A DNA stretch of 64,000 bases, taken from Puccinia triticina. Taxonomy: Eukaryota; Basidiomycota; Pucciniomycetes; Pucciniales; Pucciniaceae. This document shows positions 10,816 through 22,002 of this stretch, in pieces; within the stretch, counting starts at the first letter, position 1; each line of letters begins with the position of its first letter. The notes under the pieces were generated by a model. That model searched no databases, was not told the DNA's origin, and saw only the letters and a program-made list of their open reading frames with translations. The stretch spans positions 5,105,001 through 5,169,000 of the forward strand of contig NC_070563.1 of assembly GCF_026914185.1 (NCBI RefSeq), given 5' to 3'. Position numbers and translations under genes: made by a program.

Positions 10816-11560
10816 CTGGGATTTCAAGCTCGTTCCTGCTGAGGCTGGAGTCAACTCTCTATTTCATCGGGCTGAGCCAACCGATGATATCAATTTCATC
10901 GGTGTGCAGCCTGCCAATTTTCATTTTCCTCGGTGGGCTACTAGCCGAGCTAAATTTTGATTGGTTGGCTTTGACCAAGGATATAAATGCTCGGCTAGGG
11001 ATTCAACCAAGTGTTATTTCCTCGGTGAACACCATGCAAGGAAAGCTGGCCCTGACCACCACCAATTGAACATTTTCATTGGTGGGGAGTCCTCCGGAGA
11101 CTACCTCGGGCCTTCCCAGGGCAACTTCAACTCGGATGAGCAATTCATTGGGCAAGTGTTGGCCTAGTTTGCCTCGGATGCATAATGCATCGGGTGAAAT
11201 GCAACCAATTTTAAAAGGGTTGAGGGCAACCCAGTTAAGCGGGGATGCACTCAACCCAGCCAAATATGCTGGCAGTGTCTGCTCCATTGGTACTCTTTAA
11301 CCAATCAAAATATCAGCTCAAATGTGTAAAATTCATTGGAATCATTGACAAATCCATTTCAAATTGGGTAGGAGGAGGTAGCTGATAAGCTACAAATGTG
11401 TGTGGTGTCAGGTTGGGTAATGATGAGAGGATAGGTGATGGTTTGGGTGAGACAGCAAGAGTAATGAAGATGATGCATTGGAAAACCACAATATTTGAAA
11501 GCTTGAATTGAGGAGGGGATGAGGGCAGAGGCAAGAATTGCATTGAATTGCAAACAACCT
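10816..11560. other. No gene seen; word-repetitive unique sequence
   Basis: There is no supported gene. From 10850 to 11290 short words such as CATCGG, CCTCGG and CCAATTTTCATT recur loosely, as if from an old degenerated repeat array. Confidence 0.35.
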
Positions 11561-11566
11561 GAAGGT

Positions 11567-11830
11567 GATGACAAACAAGGAAGTGTTATCCTTTGGGTGT
11601 ATCACCAATTCATGAGTTTGGGTGGGTAGGGGTTATGATCAGAGTTGCCAACTATCTGAGGGGTGATGACAATCAAATAAGTGTTACGTTGTGGGTGTAT
11701 CATCAGTTTGGGTGGGCGGGTGTTATGATCGAAGTTGCCGACAATCTGGGGTGATGACAATCAAGGAAGTGTTACGTTGTGGGTGTATCATGAGTTTGGG
11801 TGGGCGGGTGTTATGACCAGAGGGCTGGGT
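11567..11830. repeat. Tandem repeat, about 3 x 90 bp
   Basis: Three copies of a unit starting GATGACAA(A/T)CAA and containing GTGTTA...GTGGGTGTATCA...GTTTGGGTGGGCGGG begin near 11567, 11660 and 11752. The period is about 88-96 bp. The second and third copies are closest to each other. Confidence 0.8.
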
Positions 11831-12064
11831 GATGTGACTCCAATGGCCAAAGTGATGTCTGGTTATGTAGCGTGCCAGTGTTTAATGGGGGGAAGCCGGG
11901 CTAGTGTACTTGGGCGGGTTCCGGGGGGAAAAGTGAGTGAGGACTTCAAAATTTTTGGCCGCTTTGCGGCCCTAGAAATTGGAGATTTTCTGAGGTTCCT
12001 GGCCATTCCATGTTTTTTAATTTTGGCAGGAGAGGGTTGGTCTGGGGGTACTTGTGGCATTGTC

Positions 12065-12175
12065 TATGCATGTCTATAGTATGGGGTATAGAGGGTGACA
12101 CAGGTGGTGAGACCAAACAAACTGACAACATGTGGAAATATGGATTTAGAAATAAAGACATATTTTGATATAACA
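12065..12175 (-). repeat. 3' LTR remnant of copia B
   Basis: Its minus-strand start at 12175 matches the 5' LTR start for about 75 bp with few differences. It is preceded by a purine tract (GAGGGGGGGAG), as expected for plus-strand priming. Further down the match to the 217-bp 5' LTR fades, so the lower boundary is a guess. Confidence 0.75.
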
Positions 12176-12434
12176 CTCCCCCCCTCAGCAACCAAAAACC
12201 AAAAAAGGAAAATAACAGAAACAATGACAAGAATTAATTAACTTAGAACAAGAAATTGGGGTAGAATAGAAAATGAGAAAGAAACAATGAGAAAAAGAAG
12301 AGACAAGGGAGAAAGTGAATGGGAATGGTGGGATTGAGTACTGAAAAATCACCACAGAGATGGGAAACTGTGTGAAATAAGGTGTTAATGGTTAGCGTCC
12401 GTAGAACCAATCATCCGGGATTATTGTGTGGGAC

Positions 12435-13119
12435 TCATGGAGGGAGACAAACAGATGCGGGGGGCGCATGTTCATCACCGCAAGCGCATACTGTCCTCCC
12501 TGTACTTGCCATCATTGTGGATTGCCCACGCAATCCTACTCCTGCCAGAAACTCAGACACCTTTTGCCACCCGAGAGCCTTGGTGAAGATATTGGCTAGC
12601 TGATCATTTGTCGAGATCCATTCAAGGCGGACTTTCTTGGTGTAGAGGAGTTCGTTGATGATGTGGAATTCAGCGTTGATGTGCCAATGTTCCTTTCTGA
12701 TGCGGCAATCTGAGCTGGTTTGGACGGCAGCTTTGTTGTCACAGAGTACGAGTGGGGGTGGCAGCGCAAAAAAAAATGAGATAGAGTGGCCGAGATAGTG
12801 CAAGCATCTTTAGAGGCAAAAGATAGCGCCATGTATTTGGCCTGACACGTAGAACGTGCCACACATGTCTGTCGTTTGGATGACCAGGAAACCGGCGTGC
12901 CCCAAACCGTAGAGATGAAACCATGTACGGACCGGGAAGCCTTGCCTCCCCAGTTTGCGTCAGCGTAGGTAACAACATTGTCAGAGAAAGGCTTGGAGGC
13001 CACTATTGGTAGCGCCAGCTTGGCACTGTAACAAATATAGGAGATCAGATGGTCAAGCGCTGCCCAGTGAGAAGAATTGGGGGCCATAGAAAACCGTGCT
13101 AAGAAATTTACGGCAAATA
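12435..13119 (-). pseudogene. Copia B pol, RNase H part
   Basis: Two overlapping frames make one copia RNase H. The upper frame (13119 downward) reads FLARFSMAPNSSHWAALDHL, then TYADANWGG and HGF, then QTCVARSTCQAKYMAL. At about 12770-12800 the frame shifts, and the lower frame continues with VLCDNKAAVQTS, KEHWHINAEFH, RLEWISTNDQLANIFTKAL. The catalytic Asp residues of ADANW and CDNKAA are visible. The upstream residues NIIFA of the reverse transcriptase lie beyond the 1.9-kb insertion at 13120-15045, where the frame resumes exactly. Confidence 0.88.
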
Positions 13120-15045
13120 CCAAGCTTAAGCAGCCTCTCTGCGGGTGTTGCAGGGGGAACACTCTTGTAGAGAGGCTTATGCGCAAAGTCGGGTTGCGGG
13201 GCTGGCAGCATTGCCAAATTAGTCAAATTACCTCTTTAAAATAGATCTCAAAAAATCAACGCCCTCAGTTGACAATTACAATACATAGAATGTTTCTTTG
13301 TCTTGATGCACATCTTTTGTGCTATGTAGCTTTTTTGTAGGTTGACAACCTGATTCTCTATTGAAAAAAGAAAACTGCCTCATAATCCTCTTTTTTTCCA
13401 TTGCAATGTCCAATTGGAATTTGTGCCATCGGACCGTGGAAGTATGAAAGCCATACCTCTTTTCACATGAGGGCCCAGGACTTTCTGTAAGTCTCTCGGT
13501 AAGCTCTCCTTGGCGCGGTCTTGCAGAGTTGTTGGTCACAATCCATGAGGGGGAACTCAGAACATCAACAACAGACAGCCACTGCCAACATGCCGAGAGT
13601 ACCAATCAAATTAATGAAGGGGGCATCATCAAGCTCTCCATTGAGTTCTTCATTGAGTTCTCCCTCAAGATCATCAAGTGCAACTCCAATGTCCCCTAAA
13701 AGTCTAGTCAAGAAACTGTTCAAAAATCAAGCTGTCCAATGTGGTGATTTATATAGGCAAGCACGTAGAATGTCCACGCAGGGATAGCGCGGGCGGGAAT
13801 GCACAAAGCCGCTCAGGCAGAGTGCATTCTGGTGACATAAGCACTGAGGATGAGGTCAGGAAAGCACACTAAGAAAGCTTACGGAAATTCACGCGCGGAA
13901 TGGAATGCATGGATTGCGGATTGCGGATTGCGGATTTTGGATCGGAGCGGAAAAGACAGGGCTGGACTGCGGCGGGACTACACACGTGGACTGGTAGCAG
14001 CGGCGCGTCAGCGGGTGATTCAGTTCTGGACATTATCCTATTATTGAATTCTTAGGAAATTACTCATCATTGTGCTTACAACTACGGGCGTACTAGAGGG
14101 ATTTGGATCTTATCTTTACTTTGAGATTTACTTGCGGATTCTTGTGCTTACAAAGTGCAGAGCTTTAGTCACTTGCGGATTATTATGCTATAGATCAGGC
14201 TCAGTAGGGGAGCGCTGAAGGCTAGCAGAAAGTAGCACTGCGGAGCCAAGTTACCGACAATCACACAGCCCAGACATCAATATTCTTGAAGGAGGCGGTT
14301 AGCGGACATTCTTCACCAACCAATTACCAGCTTACATTCTCACACCGAGACAGCAGGATCAAGTTGATTGGCTGCGCACCACACGTGCAGAACTTTTGGG
14401 GTTGGGTAGGGCATGTGATGAGATGGACTTACCGGGCGGGAACCAGATCCCAATGAATTGAGCAATTTCCGTCGGACCGAGATCAATTGCTGTCGCCAAT
14501 GAGGTGAGCGGGTCCTGTTGAGCGAACCAGATCCCAATGAATTGAGCAAGTTCTGTTCCGTCTGGCCAAGATTAGCCGTTGTTGCCAATGGAGCGGGTTC
14601 TGTCAGGCCGAGATTGATCACTTGATTCTTGGTATGTAGACCTTGCCTACAGGACTGTATTTTACTGATCAAGGGTGATCGGAAAAAAAGAGGAAAAGGT
14701 ACAGGAAAATTAAGTTAAGATTTCATTACAGATCATGGGTTTGGAGAAGAGAGATCTCTGAGACCCGGAGTTTTCAAAAAAATATATAAGATACTTATAA
14801 GCTCAGAATTGAAAATCTGAACAGACTAGAATGACAGCAAGATCAAGGCCATCATCCAAGGCGAAAAAAAATTAAGGTTTTTGGAGTTTGCAAGGTGTAG
14901 TGCCAAAGGAGTGTGCTCTACACCAAACTGGATTTCTGCTGTCACACCACGAAACTGTGATTGCGCGCAAGTACCTCTACCGGGTTGCACACACCGCCTC
15001 GCGCCCCTCTGCCATGCTGGGTACAAGGGACTTGTGGCAAGTTTG
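13120..15045. mobile_element. 1.9-kb insertion with 8-bp TSD (hAT-like, non-autonomous)
   Basis: The copia RNase H frame is interrupted here. Both sides carry GGCAAATA (13112-13119 and 15046-15053), and deleting one copy with the insert restores the frame. An 8-bp duplication is typical of hAT elements. The ends are only weakly inverted (CAAGCTT against CAAACTTG). No transposase is recognisable. The insert holds an internal near-repeat (AACCAGATCCCAATGAATTG at about 14443 and 14525) and a GCGGATT microrepeat near 13915-13935. The hAT assignment rests mainly on the duplication length. Confidence 0.7.
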
Positions 15046-15053
15046 GGCAAATA

Positions 15054-16582
15054 TTATGTTGGGTTGGGAGCCCATTGCAAGATAAATGAGGCAGCCAATT
15101 GTGGACAGATAGTCAATGTCCATTGATTCGTTGGACGGGTTGGATTCCAGATCAGTTGAAGAAATAGGAGTGCGGGTGCATATGGTGGAAAGCTGAAAAT
15201 TGGTGATTTTGTCGACCAGCATGGGCTGATCAATGGCGAAACCCCCGGAAACTTCTTGCACGCAAAGACCAACAATGCTTGAAAGAGATATGTCCCATTT
15301 GAGGTCGAGAACTGAAGATAATCGGGACTTGAGCGTCTCCAAAAGGGGTTTTGAGCTTGCCATGAAAAGGCCATCATCAATGTGAACCCACAGGAAAGCC
15401 ATGTCACTCCCTGAGCGGTACACATAGGTTGACTGATCTTCCATGGTCAGAAAGAAACCGATTTTTACAAGTTGCGTCTTCAAGTGGAGCCACCAACAAC
15501 GAGCGGCTTGGCATGTTCCGTATAGTGCCTTGCGGAGCTTGAGGACGCAGCCAGGTCTTGCCGAAACACCTGGTGGAGGTTGGATGAAAACATCATGGTC
15601 AATGTTGCTGTGTAAAAATGCGCTCTTGACATCAAAAGAAGCTTCCAGCCATCCCAAACGGGATGCCATTGCTAGGAGAATCCTGAGTGTTGGGAATGTT
15701 GGAGTAGGAGTGAATGTCTTGCCGAAGTTGTGGCCGTGAATTTGCTTGAAACCCTGAGCTACAATGCGCGCCTTGAATTTTGATATCTTGCCTTCCTGGG
15801 TCCGTTTTAATGCAAAAACCCATCTGCATGTGAGTATGTCCCTTGCCTCAGACTTGGAAACCTCCTCCCAGACTCGGAGATTGACCATCATACCAACTTC
15901 TGCGTCTATCACAGCTTTCCATTTGGCTCGAAGAGTTGAGTTGATTTCTTGATGATACGTGTAAGGCGTGCCAGAGAGAAAAGGGGACTCAGAGACCACT
16001 GATTCCAAACACGCATCCTGGAAATCGAGCTTGCTTAGCTGACTGGAATCTCCAAGACAGTTGACACGGATAGAGTTGAGGATGGCATTTACCAATCCAG
16101 AATTGGCATATTGCGAGGGTAAGTTGTCCTCATGAAAAATGACCGAGGCGCCACGCTCAAGCTTTTTGGAATTTGGGTTCCAGAGCAGCCAGCCGTGCAA
16201 GTCATCTAGTACGCCTACATGGATCAGAGCCGTCAACCTCGCGACAAACTGCTTTGGGTAATTGATATCGTGGAGATAAGCTTGACAACCAAAAACACAA
16301 ACCTTGTCCAACAAGGGCTGCTTTCCCATAGAAAGCTTGTAGGGAGACTTCTCGGCTCCAGTGTGAACCACGCAATTGAAAATGTAAGCAGCCTGTTTCA
16401 TTGCCAGGAACCATAGAGAATTTGGTAACTTAGTGTGAATGATGAAAGTTTGCGCCATGTCCAGGAGAGTGCGATTGGTCCGCTCAACACTGCCATTCTG
16501 GTGATGTTCATAGGGGACGCTCAATTTGTGGCCAAGTCATGCTCCTTGAGAAACTTGTTAAATTTGATCGAAGTCAATTCTC
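15054..16582 (-). pseudogene. Copia B pol, integrase C-terminal part and reverse transcriptase
   Basis: A long minus-strand frame (start region 16524, running below 15060). From the N side: integrase end with HHQNGSVERTNRTLL and the copia block KSPYKLSMGKQPLL...VFGCQAYLHD. The reverse transcriptase follows with CRWVFALKRTQEGKISKFKARIVAQGF, FDVKSAFLHSNIDHDVF, LRKALYGTCQAAR and the catalytic WVHIDDGLF (the usual YVDD appears as HIDD). It ends in the conserved YLSTIGCLIYLAMGSQPN, which in an intact element leads straight into RNase H. One frame change lies near 16530, before the integrase segment TAGELTSIKFNKFLKEHDLA. Confidence 0.88.
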
Positions 16583-16586
16583 CCGC

Positions 16587-18127
16587 TGTGGTATGCTTTA
16601 TGGTTACCCATCTAGCCCATTTCAAAATTTTCCATTTTCTCACATGTACACTCACAAATCAACCAATACGGCGACACCATTGGATTCTACGGCCAAAACC
16701 ACACAGGACACCATGGACAACACACCTTATGCCCCTCTGGATCAGAAGATACAACCCCTTCAAGACACCATCAGCCAGTTTTCACGCACACAAGCACCAT
16801 ACTCAGGTCATGTAATCCGTTACATGAACCACCCTTACCCAGGACCATGTAATCCGTTACATGGTCCACTCTGACACTTGTCTACCCTTTACATATGCTT
16901 TACCTCATCAGCTGCACTCATTACATTGTCTTATGCACGTGTTATGCACGTGTTATGCACGTGTCATGCAGTGTCATGCAGTGTCATGCACACTAGATGC
17001 AGGCTTATGCAGGCTTATGCAGACTAGTGTAATAGGGGCTGCAGTTCATGCAGGTGTCAAGCTAGCAAAAACCCCTCATGCAGCTTGCACATGACATCAG
17101 TTGACAGCTCAGGCTAGCTAAATTCCCTTGTATGACATCATTTGACAGCAGGTGACAGACAGGGGCAGTACAGATGATCAGATGACCCAATGACATCATA
17201 CGTCAATGACATCATAGGACAAACTCAAACCTCTCACCTCCCCTTTCTCACCAGCTAAATTCCCTCATCTTTACATCATGTGACCTGTCAATCGGGCTAA
17301 ATTCCCTCATCTAGGCTGTACCACCAGCCAAAATCCCTCATTTGACAGCTCAGGGCAGCTAAAATCCCTCATTCCCTGGTTCCCCTGGAGCTAAAATCTC
17401 TCACCCTTCTCTATTTAAGGAGGCTCTTCTCCCCCCAGTTGTAATTTCTCTCAGCAAACTACTTGCACTCAGCTTACTCCATAACAGTACAACACTTGCT
17501 CACTCTACAGTATTAGCCCCCACTATATTGTGATTTAACCCTTATTACATAACAATTACATACATACAACAACACTATTACATTGCTCAATCATCATCAA
17601 CCCCTCTGTCAGGGTGTTCCACAACCTCTTTGCGGCAACACACGGACCATATCAACTCACGACTCACTCACTGCAAAAAAAACTTGGTCAACTGCTTGCA
17701 GTTGACATGCAGGATACTCAAGCCAAGCTACCATTGTAACTCCACCTGAATGCACAAGTGCCTTTGTTGGCACAGTCACTGTGCAAGGTGCACAGTGACT
17801 GTGCATTGAAGCTTTGGTTGAGTCAAACCTTGGGTAAGGCTGGTGTAACACCACAAGCTTCCTCAGAGTTACCACATGTCAACTGCTCACAGTTGACACA
17901 GTTTTTTTTGCAGTGACTCAGCACCGGTTACATCACCCATATCCCTTAAGCCACTTGTTTGACATAGGCTATCTTTTGATACACCTCCACTATCACTACA
18001 TAAACCTTCCAATCGTAGATTGGGGGGCTTGTTTTAGTGTCTAGTGACCCAGGAAAGGCAGAGGTAACCTCATTCATCCCTTTCCGCACTCAGCAAAAGG
18101 TTCTCAGGAACACTTTTGAGCTTTACA
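16587..18127 (+). mobile_element. 1.5-kb LTR-like insertion (4-bp TSD CCGC)
   Basis: It lies in the copia B integrase frame, between the SNNA and GEL residues. Flanks are CCGC at 16583-16586 and 18128-18131. The plus strand begins TGTGGTATGC and ends GAGCTTTACA (TG...CA). It holds a TATA-like box (TATTTAA, 17412-17418) followed by AGGAGGC and a C-rich run, and many copies of TCCCTCAT upstream. A short ORF with DNTPYAPLDQKIQPLQ near 16715-16760 looks like a retrotransposon gag start, and TGTAATCCGTTACATG occurs twice (about 16814 and 16850). A long solo LTR or a terminally deleted gypsy-type element is likely. The promoter design matches 23953-25139. Confidence 0.65.
17105..17420 (+). promoter_or_regulatory. 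LTR promoter with repeated CCCTCAT and TGACATCA words
   Basis: The words GCTAAATTCCCTCAT, GCCAAAATCCCTCAT and AGCTAAAATCCCTCAT occur about six times, and TGACATCA about five times (from 17090), ahead of TATTTAAGGAGGC at 17412. A CRE/ATF-like factor could read TGACATCA, which is an inference from the motif only. Confidence 0.5.
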
Positions 18128-18131
18128 CCGC

Positions 18132-20310
18132 ATTGTTGGATTAGATAGTCTTCACACAATGAGGGGTTAGCCGGTTGAAATCAAGGACCCAATCAGATGC
18201 CGCCTTGCCTGCCGCAGCCTTGCTTTTCAGGCCAACAACTGAAGTCATCCGGGAAAAAATGTGGTGTAATACCAAACTGTATGTGCTCCCATCAAGGGCC
18301 TCAGGAAATGGACCAACAAGATCAATGGCAATAATACTGCTGGGGGCATCAGCAACCTCACGCAAAGGGGACTGGACAGGGGTATGAGTGCTTTTTGCGA
18401 GAGAACAGGAATGACATTTTGACTTTGGGAGAGACAATTTTTTCAAAGGGATCCCATGTACACATTGCTGATTTATTGTTTGGTTGAAAAAACGGACGGC
18501 GATATGGCCTAGCCGATCATGCCAAAGGTTGGATGCAGACAGAGAAGATAGCTGAGGAGAGAAATAACAGGACCTCAGGGAAGCCAAGGAGGTTGAGGAA
18601 GGAAGAAAACATTGGTAGTGACTCATGTATGTATAGAAAGGAGTATCTTGTTGATTTAGAATGAAAAAACCGCTGTCGAAGTTGATATGGCCGTCCCATT
18701 TGTCGAAATACCCAATTGATATTACTGTCCCACAAATTTTTGGCACAAGCAACACGTCCTTTAAGTGCAGGTCCCCAAAACAAGTCGGGGCAACGGCGTC
18801 GCCAATACCGTCTACAGAAATGCGGTCTTGAGAGGCGACGCGCAACCGCAGATTGGTAAAAAAGGATGCATGGGATGTTACATGATGGGTGGCCACAGTG
18901 TTGCAAAGAGGATCGTCAGGGTTCTTGGGAGGAGCTGAGATAGACGCCAGTTCCGCAGACTTAGACACAAGCCAACCCAATAGAACGCTTGACTTGTTCA
19001 GCCGCCATGACGGGTTCTTCTTTCTTGGATCCTCCAGCGGCAGAAGACGTTTCTTGACTCGAGGGCAGTCGGGAGTCCAGTGTCCCCATTCCCAGCAGAA
19101 ATGGCATGGAAACTTGCCCCGTGAGATATTGCGTTGCCCAATTGTCTGGGGGCGGAGTGGTTGAGTTGTAGGGGTCATGACTTTGTTGAGACTGTTGTTG
19201 AGACAAGCCGCGAGATCCACAAAAACCTCCTTGACCGCGGCCACCACAATGTGGCCCGGAGTGAGAACCGCAAACATGATTTGACAAGGTGGCCATTGCC
19301 GATGCTGTCCCCAAAACCAAAGCCGACTGATGCTGCCAAGTCGCCATGTGCAAGATTTCCTCCGAGGTGACAATGTGATCCGGTTTGATTGCAATCTGGG
19401 AATTGACGGAATCAGCCATGGTCTGCTGGTATTGATGCGCGACAGAATGGAAGGAGACAGCTAGACACTTATCTACTGTCAAACCCCCCAGTCTCTCATC
19501 CAGATCAATCCAGCTCCGCTTCAGAGCCTCATATCTGGACAATAGTGAATCCGATGCATCTGGGGCCTGTGAGATGTCGGACCATTGACTCAGGATGAGA
19601 GACCAGGAAGTACCTGCAAAACGCCCTTTCAAAGATTGGTAGGCCCCATATGCAGTCAACCTGTTGAGGGAGGAGTGCAGTGCCTGGTTGATTGAATGTT
19701 GAAGAAGGGCCAGGACTTTATTGGACGTTGCTGGATCGGTTGCCGATGAGTCGGTGTCAAAAAACTTGACGTTCTGAGTGATGCCTCTGACAGTGTTGAT
19801 AACCGCTGCCGGCCATAACGGGAAATTTGTCCCGTCCAAAGTGAGCTGAGGAGAGATTTGTTGCCCAAGTTGGTGCCATCGAAGCTGATTGGAGACCAAA
19901 GAGTTTGAGGCGGTGGCCATTGTCTGATTGTTGTTGGAAAGATTTTGGATGAGAAGCACCTTCAGAAGATTGTCATTGATCCCAGATAGACCCGTCTTCT
20001 CCAATTCTCAAGCAATGATCGTATCTAAAGATTCTGGAGGCTGGGGATCACCGGCAATCTGGTTTGAGTTCTTGGCAGGGAACTGGTTGGAGATTGTGTG
20101 GTCGGCAGAAGATGAGGGGAAAGGAACATTGGACTGTTTGCCTGACATGGTATTGTACAATGCGGAAGAGAGCAAGGAGTCGGCTGATACAAAAGGCGTT
20201 GAGTCAAAAGACTCTTCAGGAATGGAATTGAGAGTTTGATGGGGTGGGGTAACTCTAGCGGAGAAATCCGGATGAATAAGGTCAGGCAAGTCGGATCGTG
20301 TGTTAACCAT
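18132..20310 (-). pseudogene. Copia B gag, protease region and integrase N-terminal part
   Basis: The gag start is at 20310 (MVNTRSDLPDL). An in-frame TGA at 20008-20010 splits it, after which gag continues to 18961 (GTNFPLWPAAV; SRYEALKRSWIDLDERL). In another frame (19394-18141) follow a zinc knuckle CHFCWEWGHWTPDC (C-x2-C-x4-H-x4-C), the protease region, the pre-integrase block LWHDRLGHIAVRFF with CHSCSLAKS, and the integrase start IAIDLVGPFPEALDGSTYS. The frame reaches an in-frame TAA just before the insertion at 18127. The frame change between gag and pol at about 19200-19000 may be a lesion, since copia usually has one frame. Confidence 0.85.
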
Positions 20311-20377
20311 AAATATCCTCTTTGATGAGCCACAGAAGGGTGGATGATTTGACAGAGGGGGAAAGATGGGAGTGTTG

Positions 20378-20379
<2 letters not shown>

Positions 20380-20409
<30 letters not shown>
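20380..20409. repeat. (AT)n microsatellite
   Basis: About 15 AT units lie in the leader of copia B between primer site and gag. Confidence 0.98.
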
Positions 20410-20529
20410 CGTTCCATGGAAGGGTGGAAGTAGATGAGGGATAAGGGATGTTTCACGGAAGGGTGAAAGAAAGATCCACAAGCTTGTCCACAGAAGGGTG
20501 GAACTTCTAAAACTGAAGGATATCCCGCT

Positions 20530-20552
20530 GGTCACAGCGCGGGCTCATAACC
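20530..20552 (-). promoter_or_regulatory. Copia B primer binding site (Met half-tRNA)
   Basis: The minus strand directly after the LTR end (TCTACA) reads GGTTATGAGCCCGCGC. Its complement GCGCGGGCTCATAACC is a Met tRNA anticodon arm (loop CTCATAA). Drosophila copia has the closely similar site GGTTATGGGCCC, primed by a tRNA-iMet half. Zero gap between LTR and primer site. Confidence 0.82.
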
Positions 20553-20769
20553 TGTAGAGCTGTGAATCCTAATATCTGAGGAGGATGAAGAAAACTCCCC
20601 CAAGGGAAATATATTTCAAAGAAAGAGTAGACTATATATATGATTTGTAAATACATGATGAGAAACCAAACACATAATAAGCTATGGATATAGAAAATAT
20701 GTGAGACCAAACAAACTGACAACATGTGAAAATATGGATTTAGAAATAAAGACATATTTTGATATAACA
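20553..20769 (-). repeat. 5' LTR of copia B (217 bp)
   Basis: Minus strand TGTTATATC...TCTACA, with TG/CA ends. The lower end is fixed by the abutting primer site, the upper by the match to the 3' LTR start at 12175. Confidence 0.85.
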
Positions 20770-20808
20770 CAACGGACCAGGGCAGTCAAACCAGGGCCCC
20801 GGACAAAG

Positions 20809-21266
20809 GTGGGCCAGCTACGCTAACCGTAGCGTTAGCGTGGCGTAGCGTAGCGGAATTCTGCTAAATTTTAGCGTAGCGTTAGCAGAATTGCGCCTTC
20901 TCTGCGCTAATGCTACAGGCAAAGGTTGCGCAGCTGATTTAGCTGTTAGCGTAGGGTTAGCGCAGATGCGCGCAATTGCGCTAATGCTACACACACAGGG
21001 CGCGAAAAAGCACGTGCTATGGTGCGCCACAGTGCTTTTAGCTGAAAAAAAGGCCTTTTTTTCCGCTAAAAGCGCTGTAGCGCAGCGTAGCGTAGCGTAG
21101 TGACTGTAGCCGCGCGCTAACACTAACAAACAATTGGCGCGCTGTTAGCGCCACTGAAACGTAGTGCAGCGTAGCGGCGCTAACAGCGCGCTAACGCTAC
21201 TCAAAATGGGCAGGCGCTTTTTGCCGCTACGCTAAAGCTAAGTGGCCCTGTAGCGTAGCGGTCCAC
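20809..21266. mobile_element. Small inverted-repeat element rich in TAGCGTTAGCG words
   Basis: The ends are inverted: GTGGGCCAGCTACGCTA at the left and, read back from the right, GTGGACCGCTACGCTA. The inside is packed with TAGCGTTAGCG and its complement, and with GCGCAATTGCGCTAA. A related block lies at 33800-33960. No coding potential and no clear target duplication. Subterminal repeats of this kind are usual in hAT-like MITEs, which is the best guess. Confidence 0.6.
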
Positions 21267-21279
21267 CCTTCCCCCGGAG

Positions 21280-21636
21280 AGCCCCTACCAAGCCGCCTCA
21301 TGTAACACATATTTGGGGGACATTTTTTTTCAGAATGCTCCTCATGTAAATCACTGGATAGGTATCTAATTGGTTTATTCTTCCAAGATGTTCCTCATGT
21401 AGTTGGTATATTTTGGGCTTGCCTGGAAAGAAAAACCAACCATGTAGGTCTTGGGTTCAATTCCCAGCCAAAAAAAGGCTTTTGCTTATCTAATTTTGCC
21501 CCGTTGGGGCTTTCTCCCAAAAAATCCTCCTCATGTACTACGTATCCAAACTGGGTTCAATTGGGAAAAACCCAATTTCCCCGTGTATCCAAAACCTAAA
21601 ATCAGCAAAAATTACATGAGGCGGCTTGGTGGGGGC
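21280..21636. mobile_element. MITE-like element with about 26-bp TIRs
   Basis: Left AGCCCCTACCAAGCCGCCTC then ATGTAA. Right end, reversed, AGCCCCCACCAAGCCGCCTC then ATGTAA. One difference over 26 bp. Length about 357 bp. No clear target duplication. Confidence 0.72.
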
Positions 21637-22002
21637 TTTCCAGGGTCCTGTCAAACCCAGGATCATACGGTGGACTTGACCTGCCAAAATCGAGCCACCA
21701 CGTGCAAAAACAAAAAACCAAAATCTCAACCTGTATTACAGGCAAGCTGCCTGTAAGCCTCCCCAATCAAGAATTCTGAAACATGTCACTGGATTGGGAG
21801 TACATACACAACAGCCAATTGAGTTAGTGCGCAATATTGTGTTGCACCTACCAGCAACAATTGAGGGCCAATATCTGTAATAATTTTTTTCTGACTAAAA
21901 CCGTGCCTCCAATGCCCCACCCCGGATGACTGAAACAAACCCCCAAGTCCCACCGGGCGAGTTGACACAACCTTGCGCCGGCAGTTCTGTACCTCAACAT
22001 AC

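Larger units (their letters stand above)
12065..20769 (-). mobile_element. Ty1/copia element B (full span, with two insertions)
   Basis: Minus-strand order: 5' LTR (20769-20553), primer site, gag, zinc knuckle, protease region, integrase, reverse transcriptase, RNase H, polypurine tract (TGAGGGGGGGAG, about 12176-12187), and a 3' LTR remnant starting at 12175. The shared LTR start TGTTATATCAAAATATGTC occurs at 20769 and at 12175, about 75 bp being clearly alike. The gag-integrase-RT order identifies copia. The element is dead: frameshifts, stops, a 1.9-kb insertion in RNase H and a 1.5-kb insertion in integrase. The two LTR copies have diverged, or the 3' LTR was truncated. Confidence 0.88.

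Noticed and set aside
13276..13605. 109-codon minus-strand ORF inside the 8-bp-TSD insertion
   Set aside because: No similarity to hAT transposase motifs and no supporting splice structure; probably chance.
21430..21480. tRNA-like words (CTTGGGTTCAATTCCCAGCC)
   Set aside because: A B-box-like T arm is present, but no acceptor stem or D arm could be matched around it.
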